A stretch of 64,000 nt of DNA from Acanthornis magna (Eukaryota > Chordata > Aves > Passeriformes > Acanthizidae), in contig JAWUZG010000332.1 of NCBI GenBank assembly GCA_036785705.1, positions 2,542,001 to 2,606,000 of the forward strand. Direction: 5' to 3'. How positions within the stretch are numbered: the first letter of the stretch is position 1; every line of letters begins with the position of its first letter. Below are positions 39,231 through 49,325 of this stretch, in pieces. Both the position numbers and the translations under genes were made by a program. A model generated the notes under the pieces. That model was not told the DNA's origin and did not search any database. It saw only the letters and a program-made list of their open reading frames with translations.

Positions 39231-42200
39231 CCTATCTTTGTGCAGCCCATCAACAAGGGGCTCACCTCTAGTGCCACTCACTTTCCCCTTCTCCACACCC
39301 TGCCTTGTAGGAGACTGTCTCACCAAAGGCATCCCAGCGCTCCATAAGCAACTGTGCAGGAGGAAGAGGCTGTTTGGAGATTTCTCTGGGAACAGATGGC
39401 AAAGGCAAAGGCCCAGGAAGGCTGCTTGGTCAGGACAGACCCTCCTATGAGGAAGGGACAGCTTGCTGAAGAAGCAGCCAGAAGGCCCTGGTGGGTGACA
39501 GGAGTGCCAGCAGTACTTGGCACTCTCCTCTGACACTGAGGGGCCATCTCGTCCCAGCCCTGCTCGGTTGTGTCCCTGACCTTTCCCCTTGTCCTCACCA
39601 ACACAAATCCAATCTGACATATTTGCAAACCTATCTCCAGGCAACTGGGATCCTGCACCTTCACCCCAGCTCTGAGCCAAACACTCAAACAAGTGAAACC
39701 TGGAACAGCCTCTGCACTGCTCACAGGTGACCTACAGGCACCATTTGAATCAGCATTTTTATCATTTGAGTGACCGAGCTGAAGTACATTTTTGAAAGAC
39801 TGACTCTCAGGTTCCATAGATATGACTCAGTTCACCTGGATATATCTGCACATTACTCTGACTTCAGCAACACCTTCTTGTGAGACTTTGCACCTAATGC
39901 TTATTAACACCACAGTGCAGGACATGTCCAGAGAGAATCCAGCAATTTGGGTTCAATTTATGGCACTTCTCTATCTTGTTTCAGTTCTTCTTTTCCAACT
40001 TGGTATGTAGCATTCAAAATCTGTTCCCAAAGGAACATCTGTCATAAAATTATAAAACATCACCATTATTGCATAGGGTTCAAAGAATAAAGAGAAGTCA
40101 GGTTTTCAGTGTTGTGTTTCTTCTTTCCCCAAACTATGACTCTACTCTTTCTCCTCTGAAGCATCCAGCAGCACCAGTTTTGAGCTGAAATGCTCTGATG
40201 AAGCCCATTTCACAGTGAAGGAAAAGCTGAGGGTTTTTTTGCTGTTATGATATTCCCACTGCCATAAAAACAAAAGTGCTTGAGATTCTGAGCCTATACT
40301 TCAACAGAGCAGTTCACCACTTTGTATTTCAGCTCTTCCTAACTGTGATGCAAAGGTGGCTCTCCCTGCCAGCTTGAGGCTGGTTACAGCAATTCATATA
40401 ACCTTAACTTCCATAAAATTCCTTTGCAGAGGGACAAGTTCAGTTCACTCTTCACCGCCTGTCCTAGTTTGACTTCATAGTCACATATTAACAAATTATG
40501 CTGTAAAATCAGGTATAAGAACTGTAATAAGGAGAAGGGAAGATTTATATCCTCTTTAAACTAGCTGTCCATGTAGGTTTTTGTCGAAGTAGCATGTACT
40601 AAGCTGAGTTCTCAGCTAAATCCGCCACTAAAATGAGCTCTCCAAATGAATTTCTTTTTCAGTACATTTCATTTCATTTCCCAAATGAGAATTACAGGGA
40701 TACAGTTGATGGGCTGTCTCACTGAAAACTTCTTTCCTTTAATTTTCATTATTTTATATTTTTTACAAAAGCAGGAAATCTTGGGAGAATGCCTGTATCT
40801 TCTTGGTCCAAGAGGCAACTGTTAAAAACCTTGTCTCTTTTGGAAGTCATAGTCTGCACAGACAACCCCATTTAAATAAGTTCTGTTCACATTACATTTC
40901 TCATTCAGCAATTATTATCTCTTCCCCTGACTTAAACAACTCATTTTCCTTCACTTCACTGTATCATAAATCCAAATAGCTGAACTCATGCTCCATCTAA
41001 AACCTCATTTCATGAGGGAAAAAAAAAAAGCTGTGGTTGCCTCATTGGTAAAATTAGCTTCTGCTAATAGCTTAATTCATTTATCCATTTCTTTTATCCT
41101 TCCTCTCCCAAGACTGTTACATTTCTAAACTTTTTTTTTAGTTAAACTTTTGATGTAACTTATCAGATATTCTGGATATCATCTCCACAACAGTGTAGAG
41201 GCTGTTCAGCACTCTTGAATATCACGACTCAAAGAGCACCGTGCACACCTTCATTTTCCACGTGCCCATAACACTTCTGCACACCTCTAGGGCTGGGCAT
41301 TAATTAACCATATTTAAGTGAGGTCAAACCTCTCTTCTCTAGGTGCATCTGTTTCTTTTGCTTTGTCACACATAAATGAAACGACAGAAAAAAGGCATTT
41401 CTAGCATGAGCAGCTCTGTATTTCCATCAGCCAATCCATGTGTCCAGAGGATAAAGCTTTAGGGCTCACAGGCTGTGAGAGATAAAGAACAAAACAGCAC
41501 AATTCTCACAGTCTATCAAGATTGGGACTCACATCAGCTCTGTAACAAGCTCCCTGTGTCACCACTGGGGCTGCAAAACTACCTCCAAACTTATGTCTGG
41601 TATCTCTTTTTCCATAGCACACACACTGCCATGCTGCTCCTCCACCACATCCTTCCTTTCAATCCAACTCTGAGTTTCCTTTTCCACATTTTGTCTTTTT
41701 TCTTTTGTTCTTTTTCTTCTCCTTTTAGGAAAATGCATTTCTATCCCACAAAAGCCGAGTGCAGTTCCAGCGACTTGATGAATAGGCCCAACATACAGAC
41801 ACATGATTTGTGAGTATCATCAGCCTCATTTATCAGTGTGGAAACTTGTAGAACAGCAAAGAGCACTGGCTCCCTAAGAATCCTGTTTCAGTCCCTGGGA
41901 TAAAATCTGCTCTTCATGTTCTAAAGTCCAATCATTTGTCAACAGACTCAGATTTGCCTTTTCTATTTCCTTTCTTTTGTATTCCAGTCAGCTGTAGAGC
42001 TCTTCCCTTGAGAAATACCAAATTATCCACACTTAATTGATTTCTTATGTTGATATCATTGGCAATGTTAAAGTAGAAGAAGTAATTTGAGAACCAAAAT
42101 GTTAACTGGAATCCAATAATTCTTACAAGGCTGAGGAAAACAACAGTTTGATCTCCTCCCATACAGTTCAGCAACAATAAAACCAAACAGAATCACTGCT

Positions 42201-42308
42201 GTTTGCATTCAAACACCACACAGCCATTTCCCACTCTGTTTTTTTTTAAATGGAAATAGCAATGAGAGACTACCAGTTGATAGATAAAGGAGTAAATGGC
42301 AGCATTAC

Positions 42309-42472
42309 CAGAGCAGACAAAGTCCTTCTTCTGCACCTCGGCCACGAGGAAGCCGCGCAGGCCGCCGGGCGCCAGGCAGAAGGTGAACTGACCGATGGTG
42401 CGGCGCTGCCGCAGCCAGTCCGACAGCCAGGCCAGGTGGCAGTCGCAGTGCAGGAAGTTGGAGTGGAGCCGC
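42309..42472 (-). CDS. SLIT3: SLIT3 exon: C-terminal cap (LRRCT) of LRR domain 1 (164 bp)
   Basis: Encodes [20 protein letters not shown], then [20 protein letters not shown], then [14 protein letters not shown]. The four cysteines (CDC near residue 10, one at about 31, one near the end) form the disulphide set of an LRR C-terminal cap. [10 protein letters not shown] and VQKKDFVC point to SLIT3. The acceptor is TGTCTTTTGCAG and the donor GTAATG. The 164-bp length leaves one base of a codon at the 3' end, so skipping this exon alone would shift the frame. The exon is strikingly GC-rich and CpG-rich next to AT-rich intron on both sides. Compared with remembered human SLIT3, it has Leu in RGFLVAEV where human has Asn, and Phe-Leu-His in place of His-Leu-Tyr before CDC. 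Confidence 0.97.
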
Positions 42473-42956
42473 CTGCAAAAGACACAGCAAACCCACGGTT
42501 ATTGCTGGGGTTTTAAACATTTTTGAAACGTTTCCTCCACAAATAGAGCCATGGAGTACAGGTCTGCCCGGCTCTGTGCTGCCATTTCAGTGGGATCACT
42601 GTAGGTTCTGGCTCACGGATGAGTCAGGGCTTGACTGTCCTCACTGCCATGTAATATTATACAAAGACCAGACACAAATCTGGGACATTATTTGCAATGT
42701 TTTGGGAAAATGAAGTTCAGTAATGATTCACCTACAGCTGGCCATCCTAGAGGCAAAACTGCAGAATTTAAGATTGCTGCACATAATCACTTTGCCTGTG
42801 ATTTCATATCAGAAAGAACTGCATGACTGTGATATCTCTGAGTGAATTCAAAGGATGGCATGTCTAAGCATGAGGACCAGGCTGAAGAGCAGGATGATGA
42901 GTGATTCTTCCCTCTTCTCCCTCCTTTGGGGTGAAGAGAGGGAGACAGAGAACCCG

Positions 42957-43091
42957 TCCACATTAGCTCAGCTGGCTGGAGCATGGTGCTAATAACACCA
43001 AGGCTGTGGGTCTGATTCCTGCAAGGGCCTTTCACTAAAGAGTTGGACTTGATGGCTCTTATGGAACCCTTCCAACTCAGGATACTGTGGG
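42957..43091 (+). mobile_element. tRNA-Ile-derived SINE with CR1-like tail (TguSINE1 type)
   Basis: The 5' part is tRNA-Ile-like: TTAGCTCAGCTGGCTGGAGC carries a good RNA polymerase III A box (TAGCTCAGCTGG). It is followed by GGTGCTAATAACACCAAGG with the AAT anticodon loop, and a B box eroded to GGTCTGATTCC. The 3' part, GAGTTGGACTTGATGGCTCT through CCCTTCCAACTCAGGATACTG, is the CR1-like tail used by the CR1 reverse transcriptase. This structure is that of the SINE described in zebra finch and other passerines. It is not a functional tRNA gene: the acceptor stem is missing or altered and the B box is mutated. Confidence 0.88.
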
Positions 43092-44789
43092 AAAGGTAAA
43101 ATAAAACACCTGAGGCTATTGGTACCATTTCTGTTCCTGTGTTGCCTGTATAAGTTCAGCAATGCTCTTTTTCCTGCAGTAATTCAATGCAAGTATAGAT
43201 CTAGACAGGAATTTTCAGCTCATGGAAGATCCACTCATGGGCATCTCCCTGCCCTGCCTGCTCCATGCCTGGCACCAGGGACTTGCAGAACCATTATCAC
43301 ATCTGAAAAATGATGATGGGTTCAGGGAATAAATCTGGTCATAGCTATCAAACTTTAGGTCAAAACAAAAGTCCAGGACATTAATTATTCCATTCCTGTA
43401 ACAATTCATACATTCGCAGTGTTGCACCAAATGAAATGATGAAACAGATTAAAAATCCTGTCAGAAATGGTTAGACAAAGTATTATTCACTAATATTTCA
43501 GGCACACAATTGGTGGGCACTGGATTTAGCCTTGTCCATCCTCCAAAGAAATTAAATGTCTGTCTGTGAGCTGTCCTTAGAGCACAGCAGCAGCTCAGCT
43601 CAGCAGTGGCGCCCGGGCTGACAGTCCCCAGATTTGTATGTCTGCGGTGGACAGCCACAGTAAAGGGAAAAAAAAAGCCCCACAAATCTGGAACTGAGAG
43701 TTTATCCTGTAGAGATGGAAAACACTAATCTCCTGGGAGCACTGTAAAATGTAATTGTTCTAGAAGGATGGCTAGAAGACCTTGAGTTTAGGGATTGTGA
43801 AGCTATTTAATTGAAACTGCAGCAAGTTAGATTTCTAGCAAAATGTTCGGTTATTATAAACCATTAATCTGCCTTTTTTTTTTAATGAAAGAACAAATAA
43901 ATGCATAATATCATCTAGCCAGAAATCATTCTAAGTAAGATTCTGTTGTAATCTAAGAGAGCCAGCGTGTCATTTAAACCCTCAAAGTCTCATCCTTCCC
44001 AGCACAGCAGTCAACAATGACAGTCAGGATCATCTTCCTTCTGGAATGGAACCAACTCATCCCATGCCACTCCCTGCACCCTCTCTATGGATGCAGGCAG
44101 GCATGAGTGAAAAAAGCACAATTTCACTAAAAGGTTTAGGGTTAGGCAGTTTTTGAGATCTGTGAGCTGGGGTTTTTCCCCTCATTAAATTGATTTATCT
44201 GGGTTCTGGGGTTTGTTGTTTTGTAGAGCAAACCACCCCTCTCTGCCTCAGCAGAGCCCTCCTTGGCATCTGCTCCTTTTTTTGCACAGAGATTCCATGC
44301 TTGGCTTTGGAGAGGACACCACTTAGAGACCCTATCAATCTTACCAAAGTGGCCTATCAGGATATATTTTTTATAATTATATTAATAAATATAGCCTCAA
44401 GAAGGCTTTTGCACTATTGCAAAAGCATCATAAACTAATTCCCTGTGAATATAAAAAGCAACGATTTCGCACATTTTCAGTTTACCCTTAAACAAAAAAA
44501 CTAAAAGAAATAATGTAATTACCTGTCTCAGCAGTCATTCACAGATGCAGAGATAACAGGACATTTACTATTAAGCAAATAGGTAGAGGGAACATGCTTT
44601 ATCATAAATAAAGCTGTTTCAAGCAAAGGAAAGCAGATCAATAAAAACTAATTCCTGTCACTTCCAATCAAGGCTAAAGATCGATGAAACTTAAGAACAG
44701 AAAAGACAGTTAACGAAAAAATGTTAGCACAGAAGAGCTGATTTTAGTGAAGAATTCTTCAATGCTTCAAATATTGCTGGCATTTACTC

Positions 44790-44803
44790 TTTTTTTTTTT
44801 TTT
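44790..44803. repeat. T14 homopolymer
   Basis: Fourteen T followed by a pyrimidine stretch (CTTTCCCC). Simple low-complexity sequence in the intron. Confidence 0.9.
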
Positions 44804-46863
44804 CTTTCCCCTGAGTGGTCATGTTCAAGGTTAAAACACTTTTTATATTTTCTTCTCTGTTCAAAAATGGGCAGATTGTTGTGAGAGCCATGAAGAAAAG
44901 CTGTTGATTCACAGAACCAGCAGAGCACACGCAGCTGCAGCAGGAGCATCCCCAAATGTTTTGCTAACAGATCTCACCAAAGTATAAAACAGACACAGGG
45001 AAATCACTGTCCACACTGCACTGGGCCCCAGCTGATGGGGAAAGGGGTTCGTCCCTACTTAAGGAACATTCAGAGGAGGGATTTCCTACAAAAAACTTCC
45101 AAAAAAAAGCACATCTCAGTGTGATGCTATTTGAAAAGGTAGACAGACTGATGACCATTTTTTAAGAACACAGTAGAGTCACCAAACTGTGAGGAATATC
45201 ATTCCAGATCCATTTTCGACAAGAAACTATACAGAGCATTAGCATCTTCTCCCAAATAAAATCTTTATACAAATTCCTATATTGACCTGCTAAGGGTACT
45301 GTGTGTTATTTGGCAGTCTCTGGAGACCGAAACCTGTCACTTGATATTGATGAAACAGAATTTACAGAACATAAGGTGAATGAATACAAATGCAAGTTTG
45401 CTAAAGTTGCCCTTTTATCCATAGACCCTAAATTAAATTTCCAGCAAATCCTTTTAGAGTGGGTCAGCATTCATGTCCTATAAAACGTGTCTCTCAGAAT
45501 TCAATAGAAAAGCTTCCCTTTATAAATCCTATTTATGACTTCCTTCCCTTTTTTTTTCTTTTCTTTTTTTCCCCCTTAATTACAGCAGAGGGGGATTAGT
45601 CAGTGTAAGTCTCCAGGGAGCTATATACAAAGCCATCTCTGAAATTAAACTAAAAGGAAAATGGCAGAAGGCACTGAAGGCACTGAGCTCTGCTAACAGA
45701 CAAGACTGGCTAATCTAAAACAGCCAGGCAAATTTTCTGCACCACTGTGACTGAAAAAGAAAAGGCAAAACTCCAGGAACTTTAACTCTACACCTTTATC
45801 TTCTTTATCCCTTCTCTTCTAAAAGACAAACATCTCATTTCCATTTAATTACTTAAAGATCTAATAATGTCATCATTTGATGAAGAATGTAAATTTAAGT
45901 CAGAGGTTATCTCAGAAAGATTGACATAAGTAACAGCTATTTTTCTTCAGTTCTGTTAATTTATTTAACATGATTTTACACATGCATGTATAGCATCCTT
46001 GAAGTATTTCATTTTTTCAGTGGCACAAAAAATGTTCAGGCTAGCTACTATTTCCTTTTCTTTGCCTTTAGAATTAAATAGATCTTGGAAGAGTTTGAGA
46101 ATCTGGAGGAAAAACAGGGATGCTTTGTTTAGACGTGACTTTTCCTGAAGCTGTGTATTCCCTAAAGGAATTTACAGAAATAATTTACTTAAAGAAAATG
46201 GTTTTGGTGGGCTATGGCTAAATTATACAAATGCTTTGTCTAATTTCACAGTCTTTGTATTTTGATCTACTACAGAACAGAGCTTTTCCAGTGCAATGGC
46301 ATCCAGCTCAAAAACAAATGGATTTGATAAAAGAGAAGCTTTTATTTAAAAAAAATGCATCAGAATCAGTGACATTTTGTCTTAGAAAGTATCTGGAAAG
46401 ATGCTTTTTTTCATGTCCTTTAAAAATGCCTTGTTTCAGAAATTAGTATTTTGAATTTGAAAAGAATAAATGGGATTTAAACACAGGATATTAACAAAAT
46501 TCAATAATTTGATCCATCTGAGCAGTTTTTACAATCTTGATGATGTTCCAGCTTGGAACACATTTCACATTATGGATTTTCCCATGGGAAAAAGAAAAGC
46601 CAGTTTCTTTTCTGGGTAAATTCAAAATCTTGATAAAACTGACTCTTACTTCATGCTGGGCAAATCCAGAACTGTGGCACTCAGGGCTCTGTGGGTGCCA
46701 GCCACCTCCACAACCCTGCCCAGGCTCACCAGGGGCTCCCCAGCCCTGCAGCCACCCTGAGGCAGCCTGAGAGACTAAAATAAGATTATCACAGATAACA
46801 AAGAGCCAAAAAGTTGTCTTACAGCATCGTCATTGCATTATAATATTGGAAGATCCTACTCAC

Positions 46864-46935
46864 AGAGTCCTGATCTTTGGCATGTGATTGAAGCTGGTAA
46901 CAGGAATGCGGGTGATGTTGTTGTTGTTGAGGGTA
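46864..46935 (-). CDS. SLIT3: SLIT3 exon: last LRR of LRR domain 1 (72 bp)
   Basis: One 24-residue leucine-rich repeat read on the minus strand, [20 protein letters not shown] followed by IRT and a split Leu. The LxxNNNI core is the usual LRR beta-strand and asparagine ladder. The closest remembered sequence is SLIT3 ([22 protein letters not shown] in two parts: NNNNIS and [13 protein letters not shown]), while SLIT2 has RLSVASFNHMPKLRTF. The acceptor is a long pyrimidine tract ending CTGACAG and the donor is GTGAGT. The exon begins with the third base of a codon and ends after the second base of a Leu codon, so it can be skipped without breaking the frame. The asparagine run is encoded by four AAC codons in a row. 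In the protein this repeat sits directly before the LRR C-terminal cap of domain 1. Confidence 0.96.
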
Positions 46936-48344
46936 CTGTCAGGAGAGAAAAAAAAAGAGAGAAAAGAGAATAACAGATTGATCAATGATTTGCATTTCTT
47001 CACCAACACACTATTCACAGAAACAACATTCTGTTAAAATTCTTGGTGATAAAAGTGCCTGGCTGCTTGCAGCAAGACACACTCCCCAATAGCTCTGGCA
47101 ACTTGTGGCGTTCCATGGAAGGTATTGTTCAGGGAAAGCAACCAACAGCAGCAGAAGGATGGCTGGAGGTCACTGATCACCACGGCTGGGTAAGGAGGAG
47201 TACGGAAGATAAGTTTTTATCAACTGCTGGAACAGATCCAGACCTGTTGGTTCAGCTGCCACTTTGCTTGAAAACCTGGTGCCACCTGAGTGTGGGGACA
47301 TCAGACTCAGGCACAGCACTTCCAGGGCTCCCTCTGCCCAGGAGAGAGCTGCTGGCTCTCCCAGGCTCATTCCCACAGCCCGCTGACATGGACAGACAGC
47401 TCCCATTGCTCCTGGAAATGAATGGATCCATGGGCTCCCTCTCCTGCCTTTCCTCAGGAAAAATATATAGCTGGCGGGACAGCCTGCAATAAAGCATGTC
47501 CTGAGCCAGGCACTAAGGATGGCTGCTGCTCCATCAAAGCACAGCCCAGAGAGAAAATCATCTCACTGCTGTAGGGACCCCCTTCGAGCTCCTGAGGAAG
47601 AATGAACTGACTCGATTACCGTCAGCTGAGAGTGCTGCTCCCATTTGTGCAGCTCCTAATTATATCAATGACTCTCCAGCAAATTAGAAGCTATAAAGTT
47701 TATCAAGATGGCACAGGAAATGGAAAGCACTTCAACAGGGCATAATTGCCATGCTGCAAGTGCACCAAACCTGCAAATGCAGTAGCCCAGTTTGTTGTGA
47801 GAATGGACAGGGCCAGTGACCACTCTGTCCCTGCCACTACCTATTTGAAATCCCTGGTGTCCACAGCACCAGGGCCAGGAGCAACCTCTGCTTTCTACAA
47901 GGGGCACAGCATTCCACAGGGTCGCCTTGGCAGAAGACGCTGCTTCTGTATTTTTAGGCATGTGCTGAAGAAAACACCTGCTGAAGCAACCTGAAAGCAT
48001 GTCAGCCTTCCCTGAACTATTTAGCTGTTCCAATGTCATGGATTTATACAGGACATTTAACCAAAAGCTCTAGAAAAGTTTTCCAGGAGTTAACTTGGCT
48101 TGGTCATCTGCCAATTCAAAAACATTTTTACAATTCTGCCTAGAAATCCCTTGGCAGAACCATCATCTAAAACGTCAGCAGATCAGAGCTAATTAGATTT
48201 TACCCTATTAGGACTGGGTTTTGGGTACACAGGAAGACACACACTTTGGCAAAGCCAGGAGGCTGCAGGGTAGCCTGGCACATGCAGAAGCAGGGTGGGA
48301 GCAGCTCTGACACTGGCAGCGTGTTCTGCTGCTGCTGCTGTGCT

Positions 48345-48475
48345 GCATCCTGGCAGGCCAGCACCCAAGCACTCTGTCTGCAGGATCAGGGCTCCTATTC
48401 CAGCTGGTATTCCTGCATCCTGGCAGGCCAGCACCCAAGCACTCTGTCAGCAGGATCAGGGCTGTTATTCCAGCT
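48345..48475. repeat. Tandem duplication of a 70-bp unit
   Basis: The block starting GCATCCTGGCAGGCCAGCAC at 48345 recurs at 48415. Over the shared 61 bp I count three mismatches. A GCT-rich triplet run (48327-48345) lies immediately upstream. The second copy fades at about 48475. Confidence 0.93.
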
Positions 48476-49287
48476 CCGAGCTGCACCAGATGGATGCACT
48501 GGCAATCTGGAGCCAGTTTGAGGGCTGACATACCCATGACAGCAAACTGCACCAACAGAGCAAAATCACCTTTCCTTTCCAAATCTGAGTGCAGAGAGCG
48601 TTATGTCAGTAAAAGCAGAGTTTTGAAAATCTGGAATCTGCATGTGAGATCTGCTGCCAGAGATCTGCATCAGTCAAATCACACACATTCTCACACCAGG
48701 CTCATATGAGCTGTCGGTCTTAACACAGGAGCACTTATAGTATAACATGTAGTATTCATTCCAGATCCCCTGGAAAACCTGAAGATATTAAAAATTGGAC
48801 CAGAAACATCCAGCAAAGTATTGGCATCAATGGGTGTACAAATACCCCTGGGTTTGTGCATTCAGGATCTCAATAGGCAGGGACTCAAAGGCAGGCAACT
48901 AAAAACTGGAAGGACAAGAGGAAGAGGGAAACACTGTCAGCTCCAGCAGGAAAGCTGGAATTCAGCTCTCAGAGCTGTCAGCCACTGAGCCAGCTGTGCC
49001 TGCCAGGCTGCAGGGCTCTGCTGTGCTGTGCCTGCAGGGCTGGCAGGGAACACCCTGAGCACAGCGCTTGTCTGCAGGCTCACAGCTCTGCCTCTCCATC
49101 CCCGCTGAGGTCACGGTGACAGCTCCCGTCCCACTGTGGCAGATTGTAGGCTGCAAAATGAACCCCTCTGGCATAAAATTGATAGTGTTCCACTACCTTA
49201 TTTACCCAGTGATGTAACCAAAGTCTTTTGTGGCCCATGACCCAAAACAAGCCTGGACAACAATTTCAGAGAGTGAACAAACCCACT

Positions 49288-49325
49288 AAGAGTGTGTGAA
49301 TATATATATCAACACACACACTCTT
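49288..49325. repeat. Inverted repeat, 11-bp perfect stem
   Basis: AAGAGTGTGTG (49288-49298) is the exact reverse complement of CACACACTCTT (49315-49325), with a 16-base AT-rich loop. The flanks ACT and CAGT extend the pairing with one bulge. Confidence 0.9.

Larger units (their letters stand above)
27864..42308 (-). other. SLIT3: SLIT3 intron between the LRRCT1 and LRRNT2 exons
   Basis: 14.4-kb intron with GTAATG donor and TGTCTCAG acceptor. It contains a minus-strand CR1 3' end (31041-31150), a local duplication (36212-36294), a short CA run near 36488 and the 20-23 bp minisatellite (38324-39230). The GC-rich patches near 36.6 and 39.5 kb have few CpGs and no recognised coding content. Confidence 0.9.
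42473..46863 (-). other. SLIT3: SLIT3 intron between the last LRR of domain 1 and the LRRCT1 exon
   Basis: 4.4-kb intron with GTGAGT donor and TTTTGCAG acceptor. It carries the tRNA-derived SINE (42957-43091), a T14 run at 44790-44803 and a pyrimidine-rich stretch near 45547-45576. Nothing else was recognised. Confidence 0.9.
8482..46935 (-). other. SLIT3: SLIT3 gene, internal part (five coding exons)
   Basis: Secreted leucine-rich-repeat glycoprotein that binds Robo receptors and guides axons and migrating cells. Five exons on the minus strand join in one open frame: phases and split codons agree at every junction (CT|G Leu, G|GT Gly, AT|A Ile, AT|A Ile). The paralogue call comes from recalled family sequences. 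The stretches [28 protein letters not shown] and DISKNQI match SLIT3, whereas SLIT2 has RPRVGLYTQC and SPYKKLRRIDLSNNQI. The window covers the end of LRR domain 1 and the start of LRR domain 2. The gene continues past both edges of the window. Exon numbers (probably 7 to 11, counting LRR exons from the N-terminus) are inferred and not verified. Confidence 0.95.

Noticed and set aside
39210..39817. Overlapping 160- and 165-codon minus-strand frames
   Set aside because: Different frames of the same moderately GC-rich intron stretch, with no recognisable family and no exon-like splice pair.
40459..40490. LTR-like start (TGTCCTAGTTTGAC) resembling an avian retroviral LTR edge
   Set aside because: Too short and diverged; no matching second end, primer site or internal retroviral sequence was seen.
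42957..43035. A functional tRNA-Ile gene
   Set aside because: The acceptor stem does not close, the B box is mutated, and a CR1-like tail follows, so it is a SINE.
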